From Lutjanus erythropterus (lineage: Eukaryota; Chordata; Actinopteri; Lutjaniformes; Lutjanidae), in the NCBI GenBank assembly GCA_020091685.1, contig CM034607.1, positions 18,963,221 to 19,027,220 of the forward strand: 64,000 nucleotides of DNA, given 5' to 3'. A program made the position numbers and the translations under genes. Below are positions 52,101 through 58,760 of the stretch, in pieces (the stretch's first letter is position 1; each line of letters opens with the position of its first letter). Under the pieces are notes generated by a model. It was given only the letters and a program-made list of their open reading frames with translations. It was not told the origin of the DNA and made no database searches.

Positions 52101-52749
52101 GATCATACGTCTATATTGGCATTTGATTTTTTCAGCGGCTTTGCTGTGATCTGTAATGTATTATTTATTAACAACCGCACTGAGCGTCTGTAAACAAATT
52201 CACCACATGGCTGGAAGCAGACAGCCACAACAATATGGCCTCTTTGTAGGGATGCTCCATTGGTTTGGCCTGTGACTGATCTGAAGGAAAACGCTTCACT
52301 GTTGGCAGCCTGTTGCGATAATTTAGCAGCCTGTGTCGTTTCTCAAACCGGACAGATGTTTGAAGCGTTCAGATTCTGACAACACCTGGCTGTTTACCTG
52401 TGCTGCCTTCAAAGTGCAGTCTGACAGTCCCGTCTCTCCAGATCATCACATCCCCGGGTCCCTCAATCCTCCTCGGATACTCGGCAGCCGAAGCACCAGC
52501 AGACTTGGAGCTTTTCCTCCGATGTTTCTGCGCTAAAGTCCGACAACACTGATAACACACCGCCCATGCCTGTTCCTCGTTTATCGGCTGGTTGTACAAT
52601 TTCAGGATTTCTTCCAAGGAGAGCCCCGTGGCGGCTCCTCCGTCGCCGCAGTCCATGTTCACGTCCCCGGCGTTCAGCTCGGCGGCGAAATCCCGGAGAA
52701 TGGTCGGCGAAGTCAACATCCCGTCGTCAGTCCCCGGTCGTTTGGCCAT
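15923..52749 (-). CDS. spire1: Spire type actin nucleation factor 1 (spire1), complete coding region
   Basis: Eighteen exons chain in consistent phase to a predicted 789 aa (human SPIRE1 about 756). Spire nucleates actin filaments on Rab vesicles together with formins and myosin V. Domains in order: KIND (about 40-260, [20 protein letters not shown] and [20 protein letters not shown]), WH2 actin-binding cluster (about 285-415), the myosin-V-binding linker ([15 protein letters not shown], about 476-491), the Spir box (569-614, [20 protein letters not shown]) and a FYVE-related zinc finger (CFSC, CQFC and CSQC, about 616-644). The tail ends [14 protein letters not shown]...[20 protein letters not shown] and the C-terminus match SPIRE1 rather than SPIRE2. 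The start ATG at 52747-52749 has A at -3 and G at +4. Exons are listed separately. Introns 1 and 2 are 5.5 and 14.5 kb. Confidence 0.95.
16607..16770 (-). CDS. spire1: spire1 exon 17
   Basis: Encodes [20 protein letters not shown] followed by a variable Ala/Glu/Ser-rich stretch and ...RRSVY. Acceptor AACCTCAG, donor TATAA|GTACGT in phase 2. The start of this exon is colinear with human SPIRE1. Confidence 0.93.
16897..16924 (-). CDS. spire1: spire1 exon 16 (28-nt micro-exon)
   Basis: Encodes (R)PVCSQCSKK, the last zinc-binding CxxC pair of the FYVE-related finger. Acceptor TTCCCCAG, donor AAAAG|GTAAGA. Its 28 nt exactly restore phase between exons 15 and 17. Confidence 0.93.
17427..17497 (-). 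CDS. spire1: spire1 exon 15
   Basis: 71 nt encoding [23 protein letters not shown], with two CxxC pairs of the FYVE-related finger. Acceptor CCCTCTCCAG, donor AAAAG|GTACAT, leaving phase 2. Confidence 0.94.
17602..17739 (-). CDS. spire1: spire1 exon 14 (Spir box)
   Basis: 46 codons, phase 0 at both ends, from [17 protein letters not shown] to [11 protein letters not shown]. This is the Spir box, which sits next to the Rab/membrane-binding finger. Donor AAG|GTAGAC. Confidence 0.95.
18201..18829. repeat. Unclassified inverted-repeat element, copy 2
   Basis: The most complete copy. It starts TGGGTTGCATCAACAAGGAT and its other end, read on the opposite strand, is TGGGTTGCACCCACAAATAT, giving a clear terminal inverted repeat. 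The interior is AT-rich with no transposase. It lies in the spire1 intron between exons 14 and 13. Confidence 0.75.
19218..19247 (-). CDS. spire1: Candidate alternative spire1 micro-exon (30 nt)
   Basis: On the minus strand a pyrimidine-rich acceptor (CCTGTTCCCTCTGTCTGCTGGTCAG) is followed by 30 nt encoding [10 protein letters not shown] and a donor ACG|GTATGT. It is phase 0 to phase 0 and falls between ...ASKSL (exon 13) and EEFCYP (exon 14), the position where mammalian SPIRE1 carries its alternative exon. The encoded peptide does not resemble the mammalian 58-aa exon C. This is a splice-signal prediction only, and it is not counted in the 789 aa. Confidence 0.35.
20246..20312 (+). repeat. 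Retroelement 3'-tail fragment
   Basis: AGTACTTTGGTAAAC...AAAAGTGCTCTATAAATAAAATTGGATTGG matches the common fish LINE-tail pattern 'agcactttggtcaact...aaagtgctatataaataaa(a)ttggattgg'. A related tail is at 22755-22826. Confidence 0.5.
21282..21424 (-). CDS. spire1: spire1 exon 13
   Basis: Encodes (A)[33 protein letters not shown] and [10 protein letters not shown], colinear with the human SPIRE1 linker. Acceptor CTTTTCTCCAG, entry phase 1, exit phase 0, donor TTG|GTATGT. Confidence 0.94.
21576..21657 (-). CDS. spire1: spire1 exon 12
   Basis: 82 nt encoding [27 protein letters not shown], a Ser-rich acidic linker. Acceptor TGATTGGCAG, donor AAGG|GTAAGA, exit phase 1. Confidence 0.88.
21899..21923 (+). 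repeat. (AATG)n microsatellite
   Basis: About six ATGA units in a spire1 intron. Confidence 0.8.
22045..22199 (-). CDS. spire1: spire1 exon 11 (myosin-V-binding motif)
   Basis: Encodes (D)[14 protein letters not shown]... and then [19 protein letters not shown], the conserved globular-tail-binding motif by which SPIRE proteins recruit myosin V. Acceptor TTTCACCGCAG, entry phase 1, exit phase 0, donor GAT|GTAAGA. Confidence 0.94.
22755..22826 (+). repeat. Retroelement 3'-tail fragment
   Basis: TTTCTGTACAGCACTTTGGTCCACTGTGG...TTTTAAAGTGTTTTACAAATTTGGATTGGAT is a second copy of the LINE-tail-like sequence seen at 20246-20312, in a spire1 intron. Confidence 0.55.
23101..23148 (-). CDS. spire1: spire1 exon 10 (48-nt cassette exon)
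   Basis: Acceptor TGCTTTACAG... the AG ends before 23148; donor CAG|GTAAAG at 23101. It encodes (G)[15 protein letters not shown], enters and leaves in phase 1, and can be skipped without frameshift. I do not recall a close human equivalent, so exon use is inferred from the splice sites. Confidence 0.7.
23664..24188. mobile_element. Decayed Tc1/mariner-like element
   Basis: Both ends carry a long inverted repeat: CCCCGATTCCAAAATAGTTG then TAAATAAAAACAGAAGGCAATG at the left, and on the other strand ACACCAATTTAAAAAATGTT then CATAAATAAAAACATAATGCAG at the right. Inside, around 23845-23900, the frame reads [11 protein letters not shown], a transposase C-terminal signature, soon broken by a stop. 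It is non-functional and lies in the spire1 intron between exons 10 and 9. Confidence 0.7.
24538..24579 (-). CDS. spire1: spire1 exon 9 (42-nt cassette exon)
   Basis: Encodes (V)[13 protein letters not shown] between acceptor ATCTGTCAG and donor CAG|GTAAAG. It is phase 1 to phase 1 and skippable. The peptide matches the [13 protein letters not shown] segment that I recall as present in only some human SPIRE1 isoforms. Confidence 0.9.
25467..25596 (-). CDS. spire1: spire1 exon 8 (last WH2 region)
   Basis: Encodes [20 protein letters not shown] then [22 protein letters not shown], the C-terminal WH2 part with the LKP core. Acceptor TCATGTCAG, donor CTGG|GTAAGC, exit phase 1. Confidence 0.95.
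26149..26235 (-). CDS. spire1: spire1 exon 7
   Basis: 29 codons in phase 0: [29 protein letters not shown], a WH2 repeat. Acceptor ATTCCAG, donor CCC|GTGAGT. Confidence 0.95.
26458..26622 (-). CDS. spire1: spire1 exon 6 (WH2 repeats)
   Basis: 55 codons in phase 0, starting [20 protein letters not shown] and ending [14 protein letters not shown]. It spans the first WH2 repeats. Acceptor CCACCACCAG, donor ATG|GTGAGG. Confidence 0.96.
27146..27217 (-). CDS. spire1: spire1 exon 5
   Basis: 24 codons in phase 0: [24 protein letters not shown], the link between KIND and WH2 domains (human ...DLEELKNADW). Acceptor TTGGCCAG, donor TGG|GTAAGA. Confidence 0.93.
28490..28632. repeat. Unclassified inverted-repeat element, copy 3 (truncated)
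   Basis: Only the right part of the family seen at 2563 and 18201 is left: TCTGCTTAATTTTAAATCTAGATTTACTCATTTTAAACAGTT and an end of TCTTCGTTGGTGCA. It lies in spire1 intron 4. Confidence 0.55.
29614..29739 (-). CDS. spire1: spire1 exon 4 (end of KIND domain)
   Basis: 42 codons in phase 0: [20 protein letters not shown] then [22 protein letters not shown]. Colinear with human SPIRE1. Acceptor CCAATACAG, donor GAG|GTAAGA. Confidence 0.96.
29740..32135 (-). other. spire1 intron 3 with a hAT-type MITE
   Basis: 2.4-kb intron with no extra exon recognised. The segment about 31390-31790 (GATTAATCAGTTAGTTGTTTGGTCC...ATTCACATTTGAGAAG) belongs to a widespread percomorph MITE family also seen at 50403-50720 and 50790-51545. 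Confidence 0.5.
32136..32405 (-). CDS. spire1: spire1 exon 3 (KIND core)
   Basis: 90 codons in phase 0, beginning [20 protein letters not shown] and ending [11 protein letters not shown]. It carries the KIND core that binds formin tails, plus an acidic insert with eight consecutive Glu residues. Acceptor GGTCCCGCAG, donor ATG|GTAGGT. Confidence 0.95.
38683..39422. mobile_element. hAT non-autonomous transposon with 8-bp target duplication
   Basis: Starts TAGAGATGCATCGATTTC and ends CCAATCGGTGCATCCCTA, which is the inverted partner. It is flanked on both sides by the identical 8 bp TTTACAAA (38675-38682 and 39423-39430), the expected hAT target-site duplication. 740 bp, no transposase frame visible. 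Confidence 0.85.
41270..41945. repeat. MITE-like element with 'aagtacaaatacttg' ends
   Basis: The left part (GGGAAGTTACTAAGTACAAATACCTTG, then GTATCTGTACATTACTTGAG) and right part (CTGTACTTGAGTACAAAATATGTGCATTTTGCC) are imperfect inverted copies, typical of an abundant teleost repeat. The middle (41520-41780) is a degenerate array of 'aagacg/aacaag/aaaagatg' words. Confidence 0.55.
43447..44013. mobile_element. piggyBac-like MITE (TTAA-flanked)
   Basis: TTAA-AGGCATAATATGCAGGATT at the left and, on the opposite strand, TTAA-AGGTAGAATATGTTGGATT at the right: a terminal inverted repeat beginning at the TTAA target typical of piggyBac. 567 bp, non-coding. Confidence 0.75.
45415..46555. mobile_element. 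piggyBac-like MITE, family B copy 1, interrupted
   Basis: Ends are TTAAAAGGGATAGTTCGGAT and, on the opposite strand, TTAAAGGGATAATTCAGATT, both at TTAA. The right half (GGTTTGGAGAGAG...GTAAAGCGGTGAAAA...ACACTTAAACTGAT) matches the copy at 62256-62735 segment by segment. The left half is split by a second element at 45531-46199. Confidence 0.75.
45531..46199. mobile_element. hAT-like MITE nested in the piggyBac-like MITE
   Basis: Left end AGGGGTGCAGAAATGAATCG and, on the opposite strand, right end AGGGCTGGGACAATATGC with GATTCGATACAATCACGATA. Flanks CGTGGAAG and TGTGGAAA agree at 6 of 8 bases, as an aged target duplication. It also holds the fish repeat tail AGCTTGGATGAGAGGCGAAACGTCTTCA near 46062-46093. 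Confidence 0.55.
46860..46891 (-). CDS. spire1: spire1 exon 2 (32-nt micro-exon)
   Basis: Acceptor GTTCTGTCATTACAG, then 32 nt encoding (D)[10 protein letters not shown], then donor GAG|GTGAGT. It enters in phase 1 and leaves in phase 0, exactly what is needed to join exon 1 to exon 3. Human SPIRE1 has a similar short stretch (GKLGYSQCMETE) here. Too short for open-reading-frame searches. Confidence 0.9.
50403..50720. repeat. Percomorph hAT-type MITE copy
   Basis: Left end AGAGTTGCAATGACTATTCAG and, on the opposite strand, right end GGCTGCAACAAACGATTCTT, with the usual interior (GAAGAGTCTTTGGGTTCTGGACTGTTGACTGGACAAAA). Confidence 0.6.
50790..51545. repeat. Second MITE copy split by another insertion
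   Basis: The left part (50790-50984: TTGCTTGTTTTGTTCAACCAACAGTCC...TTGAGAAACTGATAC) and the right part (about 51366-51545: AGTCCAAAAGC...AGATGAGAAGCTGGTACC...AATCAATCAACTTAATCATTCC) belong to the same MITE family. Between them, about 51020-51365 (GGCCAATATTATGGACAC...GGCATCAGCCCCAAAAATCCAGTATTGACTGGGCTCT) is a different repeat type. Confidence 0.5.
52398..52749 (-). CDS. spire1: spire1 exon 1 (start and KIND N-terminus)
   Basis: 117 codons plus 1 nt: [20 protein letters not shown], then [20 protein letters not shown] and [16 protein letters not shown] start at ATG 52747-52749 because the frame upstream has no other ATG before a stop and the context is AGGATGG. Donor CAG|GTAAAC. The exon is GC- and CpG-rich. 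Confidence 0.94.
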
Positions 52750-52980
52750 CCTCACCTCATTATTACCACATAACGTTATGGGTAAAAAAAACGAAAGGGA
52801 GTTGTCGGATGATTTTTTTTTCCGGAGTCGCTCAGGTTCACAGTGACAGACGTTAACCTTTCAATCAACTGTTTTACGTCCTCAGTGAGGAGAGAACGAA
52901 GAGCACCGACGGCTCAGCTACCTGACAGCACGTTCCGCGTGGTCCCAGTGTCCGCCAGTTCACTGCACACTGACACTGAA
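52400..52980. promoter_or_regulatory. spire1: CpG-rich spire1 promoter and first exon
   Basis: CG dinucleotides are frequent here and rare in the surrounding introns, as in a CpG-island promoter. No TATA box is evident. The transcription start is probably between 52780 and 53000 but cannot be set from sequence alone. Confidence 0.5.
52752..52771 (-). promoter_or_regulatory. spire1: Two tandem two-codon uORFs before the spire1 start
   Basis: Reading the minus strand towards the start codon: ATG TGG TAA (52771-52763) and then ATG AGG TGA (52760-52752), with GG separating the second stop from the main ATG at 52749. They matter only if transcription starts upstream of 52771, which is likely but unproven. 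Confidence 0.55.
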
Positions 52981-55522
52981 AAAAAAAAAAAAAAAACTGC
53001 CCGCGGAAATCGTCACTTTATACGCCACAGAACTTCCGTCATCAGGTGCGTAGGCCAAACTCCTCATAAAAAAAAACATAAATAATGCACCACCTACAAC
53101 TGTAGGATACCAGAAGCCTGGAAAACATACAGATTTAAATAAAATGTATGTTTTAAAAAAAAAACAAAAAACTTCGACATCCGTCTCAGGTCTGCAAATA
53201 TTGTATTGTAATTTTAACTTAACTAAAAATTGATTTTTAATCACATTTTTGCAGACATTTTATCTTATCCAAAATCTTTTGGACTGCAGTTATAGAAACA
53301 GGTGAACTGACTTTTTTTTTTTTAAAATTCAATTCGTTTGGGTAATTATTTATTGATTAATCTATTTTATGTTTTTTTTCCCAAATCATTATTATTTAAA
53401 TTATTATATATTTTCCCTTCTTTCTGTCAAGATGTCTATCTGTTAATCACTGTCAACTGTAAATGGACTGAGTGTTTCCTTATATAGCCTATAGACTAAA
53501 TGCTATATTGTCCCATTTATATTGCAAGAAACGTACTTATGCGATAGCACAATCATCTCTTCAAGTAGGCTATATTTATCTGCTTTGTACATTATATATC
53601 ATGGATTGAAGTTTGCTATTTGTGGTAACCATGTATTATTGGATCTGTCTGTGCTGTTGTTCATGTGTTGAAAAACATAATGAAAAACTATTAAGTGATT
53701 GTCCCTGTGGTTAAAAGGTAAATTATAAACAGCTAATACATTTTATGTGACTTAATTCTACTCTGCTATTTTTATTTTATAATTGCAGTTACTTGATTTC
53801 TGGATTTATTTTGCATAATGTATTTTTAATGCAATCTCTTTAATTTCCTTAATTCTGTTTTAATTTTTAAAGATTCTCAGTTTTTATTACTTCTTGGCTG
53901 TTTCTTTTGGTGGCGTGTGACACCACTGAAGTCTCATTTTGGAGATTACTATTCAAGGTCTATTAAACATAGAATTGTGTTAGGCTATAACAAGCCTCAA
54001 TTTAGTTTTAAAACTGTTAATGCTTAAAATAACCTTTCACTTCTGATCCACCTGCACACGTTTTCTTTACCAAAGCTCTGTCTCCTGCTACCTCACATCT
54101 GATTGTCAAGATTTTTATATCACTGCATTTATTGAACATAATTATTAGCAGCCATTTATCTTAGCAAATTACATAATCCAACAAATGGCTGCTGCCTAAT
54201 GACTAATAGACCTAATTAAATCCCAAAATTATTAATGTTTTGCTGCCAACAATTTAATTACAATTATTATATAAGGGCTTGAATTTCACAGCAACATATA
54301 CAAATATATGTATATGTATATTAGTAAATATGTAACTGCTTTTTGTTGTTTTTGTAGCTGATGATAGCAAACAAATACAATTACTGTAATAAACTAATGG
54401 CAGAATGAGATCTAAAAGTATTTAAGTGGCTCTTTAGGTATACGAGACATGTCAATAAATTAATAGTAAATGACAAATAGCAAGATCCTAGTGATGTAGG
54501 CTGATTAATTCAGCTGCAGCTAACAAGAAATGACTTCACATATCACTCCTCAGTTTGATAACTTAAGAAGCTGACAACCATTTTAATTCAAACAAGAAAA
54601 AACGTGGCAGATCCTGTGTTCAAATCTTCTCCATCACAACAGTTGGCCTGTACACACCTCAACTCTTGACAAGCAACAGTTATCACAAGCATAACATGTT
54701 CAGTCAGACTCTGATTTAATACAGACTGCTTTTCAATTACTCTCTTGCAAAGCTGGCCTCTATTAAATGAATGGTTTCTTTAAAGTGGTTGTTGTCAATA
54801 GCAATAAATACTCATGAGGACTTCAATTAGCAGAACTAAAGCTGATGCACAGCGCCATCTGCTGGCCATGAATGTCACTGTCCTGATGAATCAACTCCTG
54901 AATGTACTTTTTAGTGCAGGTTTTCTTTTCATGTGTAGCAGATAGTATTTTTTTTATTTCAGATATCTTGTTGTTATAATGTTTGGCTGGAGACATTTTG
55001 TCACCGATGCGGAATCAATTTTAGATTGATTTATACATGCAGATCAGAGTAAGCCACACAAATGACACATCATAATAAAGGGTAACATCATATAACATAA
55101 AAGAAGGTGTAAGAGCACTGGAGAACATATAATACTGAAGAGAATTATAGAAAAAAAAAACATAAAAAGGAAACAGGAGCAGTTCAGATCAAGATGAATT
55201 GTAGGCACATGCGGGTGTGTTTGTTTCTTTATCTTGCAAAGGCCAGAAAAGACAGTCTTCAGCCTTCAAACCTCCACATCTCAATTTCTAAACAGCACTT
55301 CAGGGTCTTCTTAAACAAAAAATCATTTACAGCATCAGCTGAGGTTAAACAGCATCATCATTGGTTCCCACACTTGTTTTTCATTCACAACAAAAGGAAT
55401 ATACTTGCACAAAGAACTGAAGCAGATTCTTTAGGAACAGGAAGGCCCCACACACAGAACATTTGATGTGCAGATTCATGTGATTATCATGTGCATGTGG
55501 GACGCTCTGTCCTTAACTTTTC
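52981..55522. other. Intergenic region between spire1 and baalc
   Basis: AT-rich with poly(A) runs at 52980-52996 and 53155-53170; no gene or complete repeat recognised. The baalc 3' UTR probably takes up the high-coordinate end, with AATAAA (minus strand) at 54953-54958 as one possible signal. Confidence 0.5.
54850..54868 (-). promoter_or_regulatory. CTCF-like site between spire1 and baalc
   Basis: The minus strand reads TGGCCAGCAGATGGCGCTG, matching the vertebrate CTCF consensus core CCAGCAGRKGGCGC at every position. It sits between the spire1 promoter and the 3' end of baalc. Binding is inferred. Confidence 0.5.
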
Positions 55523-55828
55523 TTAAAATTGGCTTGACACAGTGGCACATTCCCTGACCAGCACCATAAGCATGGGAGAAAAGCATGGTGGAGGGCGCGT
55601 GAACACCTGTCTGCGAGCCGCTCTCTGCTTCACACATGCATTTGCAATGGCACGACGAAGATGCAGCATCCCGGGGTCTTTGGATGGAGACAGGTGCAGG
55701 TGCTTACGTTGTAAATCTCTGAGATCGACGGCCGAGATCTCGCAAAAGTCACTCGCAAACATCATCCCATCTTCTGGCGAACTGCTCGCAGCTCTGGCCG
55801 TCTTCCTCCTCACAGCCTTGGCCTGTCT
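55523..55828 (-). other. Open frame directly after the baalc stop codon
   Basis: In the same frame as baalc exon 3, the codons after TGA (55829-55831) stay open for 101 codons to a stop at 55523. The translation is basic at the start (RQAKAVRRKTARAASSS), continues EDGMMFASDFCEISAVDL, and resembles nothing I know. It may be 3' UTR by chance, a readthrough extension, or the sign of an artefactual or recent stop. Confidence 0.35.
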
Positions 55829-55954
55829 TCATCTTTCGTCAGGCACGTTCCCAGATTCAGAGTCTCCACTGCTGTTGATGCCGACGGGCTGCCCGTCTTT
55901 AGACAAAGCGCTGGTCTCCTTTGATGCCCTCCTTTTGGAGTCACGAGTGGTCTG
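55829..55954 (-). CDS. baalc: baalc exon 3 (terminal)
   Basis: Phase 0 entry after TTTTCACAG, encoding QTTRDSKRRASKETSALSKD and ...DSESGNVPDER, stop TGA at 55829-55831. The acceptor is CAGCAG, so splicing three bases further (55951) would drop the first Gln. Confidence 0.82.
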   Translation of the reverse strand, partial: QTTRDSKRRASKETSALSKDGQPVGINSSGDSESGNVPDER

Positions 55955-58551
55955 CTGTGAAAAGATGTAAGAAATGTTTGAATGTCATGTCATTTAAATG
56001 TCACCAAACCAGACAGAGAGCGAGTGGGCAAGCACGTCCAACTGAGACCTGAGTCACTGAAGCCCTGCCCGTAAACAGAAGGTTAAATAAATAAAAACAC
56101 AACAGTCTACGCTCCCGAGCCGCTGAAAATGCAATTTCTTTGGTCAGAGGAATTGATTTTTCATATTTCTTTTGAATGTTAAATGAGTCTTTTAAAGAAC
56201 AAAGAAACATTTGCAACTCAAACCTCAATAAGAGATCCCAAACTGAATTTAAAACATGAAGAATAAAAGTGTTATCTGTCTGCCTCTTTCTATCTGCTTT
56301 TCATAGTATTTAAGCCCATAAATTTGCATCTGGAGCAGATAACAGTGTCTGCACTCAGTTGCTTTCATGCAGTTAGCTTTCAAGATAAAAGATCAGGCAT
56401 GCAGATGGTTTCTTCTTTCCGAAAAACCCAGAACATTTTCAGACTACTTATTGTCCTCAGTGCCGCTGCTCAGTGTTTGTACTAACAGCTAGAAAAGTGT
56501 GGCCAGAACTATCTTTGAAAAAGACACCCACATATAAATATTTACAAAATTTAGGAAAATTGTTTGGCTGCATTGAGGGGAAACATAGTCTGTCAACAAA
56601 TGGACATAAAACAAATTCTTCTTTTCATTTGCATTTAATCCCGTTTTCCTAATAACTCTTCTTTCTATATAACGTAAGACGATAATGAAAACTAGCATTT
56701 CTAATTTCCCATCTTGTAAATCCTTTTTTTATCTGATCATCAGCCCAAAACACAGACACTCACTGTTGTTTACAAACTGACTAAGAGGCGACAACCTCTC
56801 AGTCCAGTCAATAAAATAAGAAATAAGAACATAGTGACAATTGTCCATCAAAGTGATCAAAATACATTCCCCCTTGTTAACCTGCCACTCAGCCTCTCCA
56901 ACCCCCCAGCAGCAGAGGGAGTGCAGGGGCAGAGGGGTTGTTAACTTGAATATGGTAGTTTATTTTTCACGGGGAGCCACATGAGAAATTGATCAGGTTG
57001 CCACAGGCCAGACGTAAATGTGACATAAGGTTATAATAATGACAGAATGTCTAATAATGGAATAGTCAGTGTTCTATATAGAGAATACCAGCACCTAAAT
57101 GAGTTAACAGCCGGCTAACACAATGTACTTCTACTTTACTTTCTGAATTATCGCTTGATGAATTGTGGGCTGATTATTTTTGTTGGCAGGGTCTGAAACT
57201 TTTAGTTGTGTGGATACAGCTTTAAGTGAATAAAGTTAGTTTAATATTATTATCATTATCAATAAACACAGCGATGACCTCTTCAAGAATAAAGGCCCGA
57301 TTGTTTAACAGGAAGAAATTTGTTTTTGTTAGACTATTAATTGCGATATACCCAAATTCTCATGATGGAACCTGGATCACCCAGGACGCATTTTACCCAG
57401 GTCTGGTGTAGTCTGACTAATTGATCTTTTTTTCTGACAGAGGTTAATGCAAGTTAGCTTTTATGGCCCTGACCATGACTCTGAAATATCAGCAGACTAA
57501 CTCTGCTGTGTAGTGATAAATCCATGGTGCTGTCTGCGGTGCTGAAGTAGCAGACAGATTTGTAATCTGCAAGTCCCACGTAGTTTATATAGAGGGTGGT
57601 CCCATTGTGACACGCCCCTTGTTAAAAGTTAATAAATCCTCTAATGCAAATACATCTGCTGTCCATCCTTACTTCCCTAAAGCCTTCATGTTTTCTGCTC
57701 CTGTAATTTGGAATAGCTTGTAAAAAAAAGTTAAATTTCGGTTTCATTCTGTTGTTACCTTTTTTCTAGTATTGTCATCTTTTAACTTTTGTTTTATTTG
57801 TTTCCTCATCTTGATTTGTTTTGTGTGCAACTTTTTGTGCTGCCATCTTGGCCAGATCGTGGTATAAAGCTATTTTTCAGATTCCGATTGTGCAGAGCAA
57901 CATGACAGCACTGTGTTATGAGAACACCATCCTGTGTGTGCGACGTACAGTACAGTACGGCACAGGATGCTACACGCGTGTACAAACAGAGGCTGTTAGT
58001 TGCTGCTCATATTTAGCGGTCGGACATGTCAGCACCTGTTACCAGAGACACCTACATCAGTCAGGGAGCGTCTGGGTCTCCTCTGGTGGTTGGAGCCGGT
58101 GGATGTGAGGGCCTGCTTCCCACACTGGGTGCCTGTGTTCACCATCCTCTTCTCCCTCAGACTGGCCTCCAGAGCTTTACCTTTAAGACAACAGTTAAAA
58201 CACAACCACATTCTTTATTTTACATGAATACACTGGCGGAGATGGTTCAAACGTACTCGGTGTGGGGGATGACAGCTTTTACTTGTGTTTTGAGTGGTTT
58301 CTTTTTAGTATTTTATCATTTTTGTGACTGAAACAGCACCAAAGCAAAATTTTAATATGTTGCCCATGATACATGTAATGAGGAATCTTGCATTTTCCAG
58401 TAAAAACAGACAAAAGGGTCTTACTGGTTGCTACTGGTATAGAGGTTTCTACATCCGTGTTGGTAAGCCAAGTCGATTCCGTCTCTCTGGTCCAGCTCTC
58501 ATGATACCTCGGCTCGATGATCGCGTCCGCCCGACTCCCCCCACAACCCAT
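55829..58551 (-). CDS. baalc: BAALC, brain and acute leukaemia cytoplasmic protein homologue
   Basis: Exons 58551-58425, 58180-58056 and 55954-55829 join in phase (1 then 0) to 125 aa; human BAALC is 145 aa. The N-terminus MGCGGSRADAIIEPRYHESW then TRETESTWLT is almost identical to human. Gly2 and Cys3 fit the known N-myristoylation and palmitoylation that anchor BAALC to membrane and lipid rafts. The middle is divergent (VNTGTQCGKQALTSTG against human TNCETQCPNPQSLSSG), and exon 3 starts QTTRDSKRRASKE (human QTTEAKRDAKRMPAKE). The conserved human end (TINVTDSIQQMD) is not recognisable. Neighbour atp6v1c1 is also the human neighbour, which supports orthology. Which teleost duplicate (a or b) it is cannot be told. 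Confidence 0.9.
55955..58055 (-). other. baalc intron 2 with a LINE-like fragment
   Basis: 2.1-kb intron. Around 57640-57800 on the + strand the text TTTTCTGCTCCTGTAATTTGGAATAGC (AP-VIWNS) resembles the end of a fish LINE ORF2 (HAPLxWNSL), heavily decayed. No further exon recognised. Confidence 0.45.
58056..58180 (-). CDS. baalc: baalc exon 2
   Basis: Acceptor TTGTCTTAAAG, entry phase 1; encodes (S)KALEASLREKRMVNTGT QC then GKQALTSTGSNHQRRPRRSL TD; donor GAT|GTAGGT, phase 0. The TQC motif and the phase fit make it the best bridge between exons 1 and 3, although similarity to human is low. Confidence 0.78.
58425..58551 (-). CDS. baalc: baalc exon 1 (start)
   Basis: ATG at 58549-58551, 42 codons plus 1 nt, donor ACCA|GTAAGA. 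An in-frame ATG four codons upstream (58561-58563) has a weaker context (T at -3, A at +4); I prefer the MGCGGSR start because the acylation signal must be N-terminal. Confidence 0.93.
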
Positions 58552-58760
58552 CGGGACAATCATCCACGGCAGGTGCAGCTGACAGACTGACAGACACGAC
58601 GCATCCTCCCGGCCCCGGGTCTCTACTGCGGCTCCATCCGTGTCTCCATCGCCTGTCTTCGGCTGCTCCTCTGGCGGTGGAGGCGGTGGTGAAGGTTGGT
58701 GCTGCTCTCGACAGACAGCAGCTGACCAGCGTTAACACACATCTGCGTCATCCAGAGAGG
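58490..58760. promoter_or_regulatory. baalc: CpG-rich baalc promoter and 5' UTR
   Basis: High CG content around and upstream of the baalc start compared with flanking DNA. A purine-only (GGA)n-like tract follows at about 58754-58801. Confidence 0.45.

Larger units (their letters stand above)
46892..52397 (-). other. spire1 intron 1 (5.5 kb)
   Basis: No extra exon recognised. It contains MITEs at 50403-50720 and 50790-51545 and otherwise unassigned AT-rich sequence. Confidence 0.6.

Noticed and set aside
52747-52755. Starting spire1 six bases upstream at a GTG
   Set aside because: GTG is not a normal vertebrate start; the ATG at 52749 has an optimal context.
52566-52856. Plus-strand frames opposite spire1 exon 1
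   Set aside because: Shadows of the GC-rich KIND-encoding exon on the other strand.
55542-55970. 142-codon plus-strand frame opposite baalc exon 3
   Set aside because: The minus strand has splice-consistent baalc sequence with family similarity; the plus frame has none.
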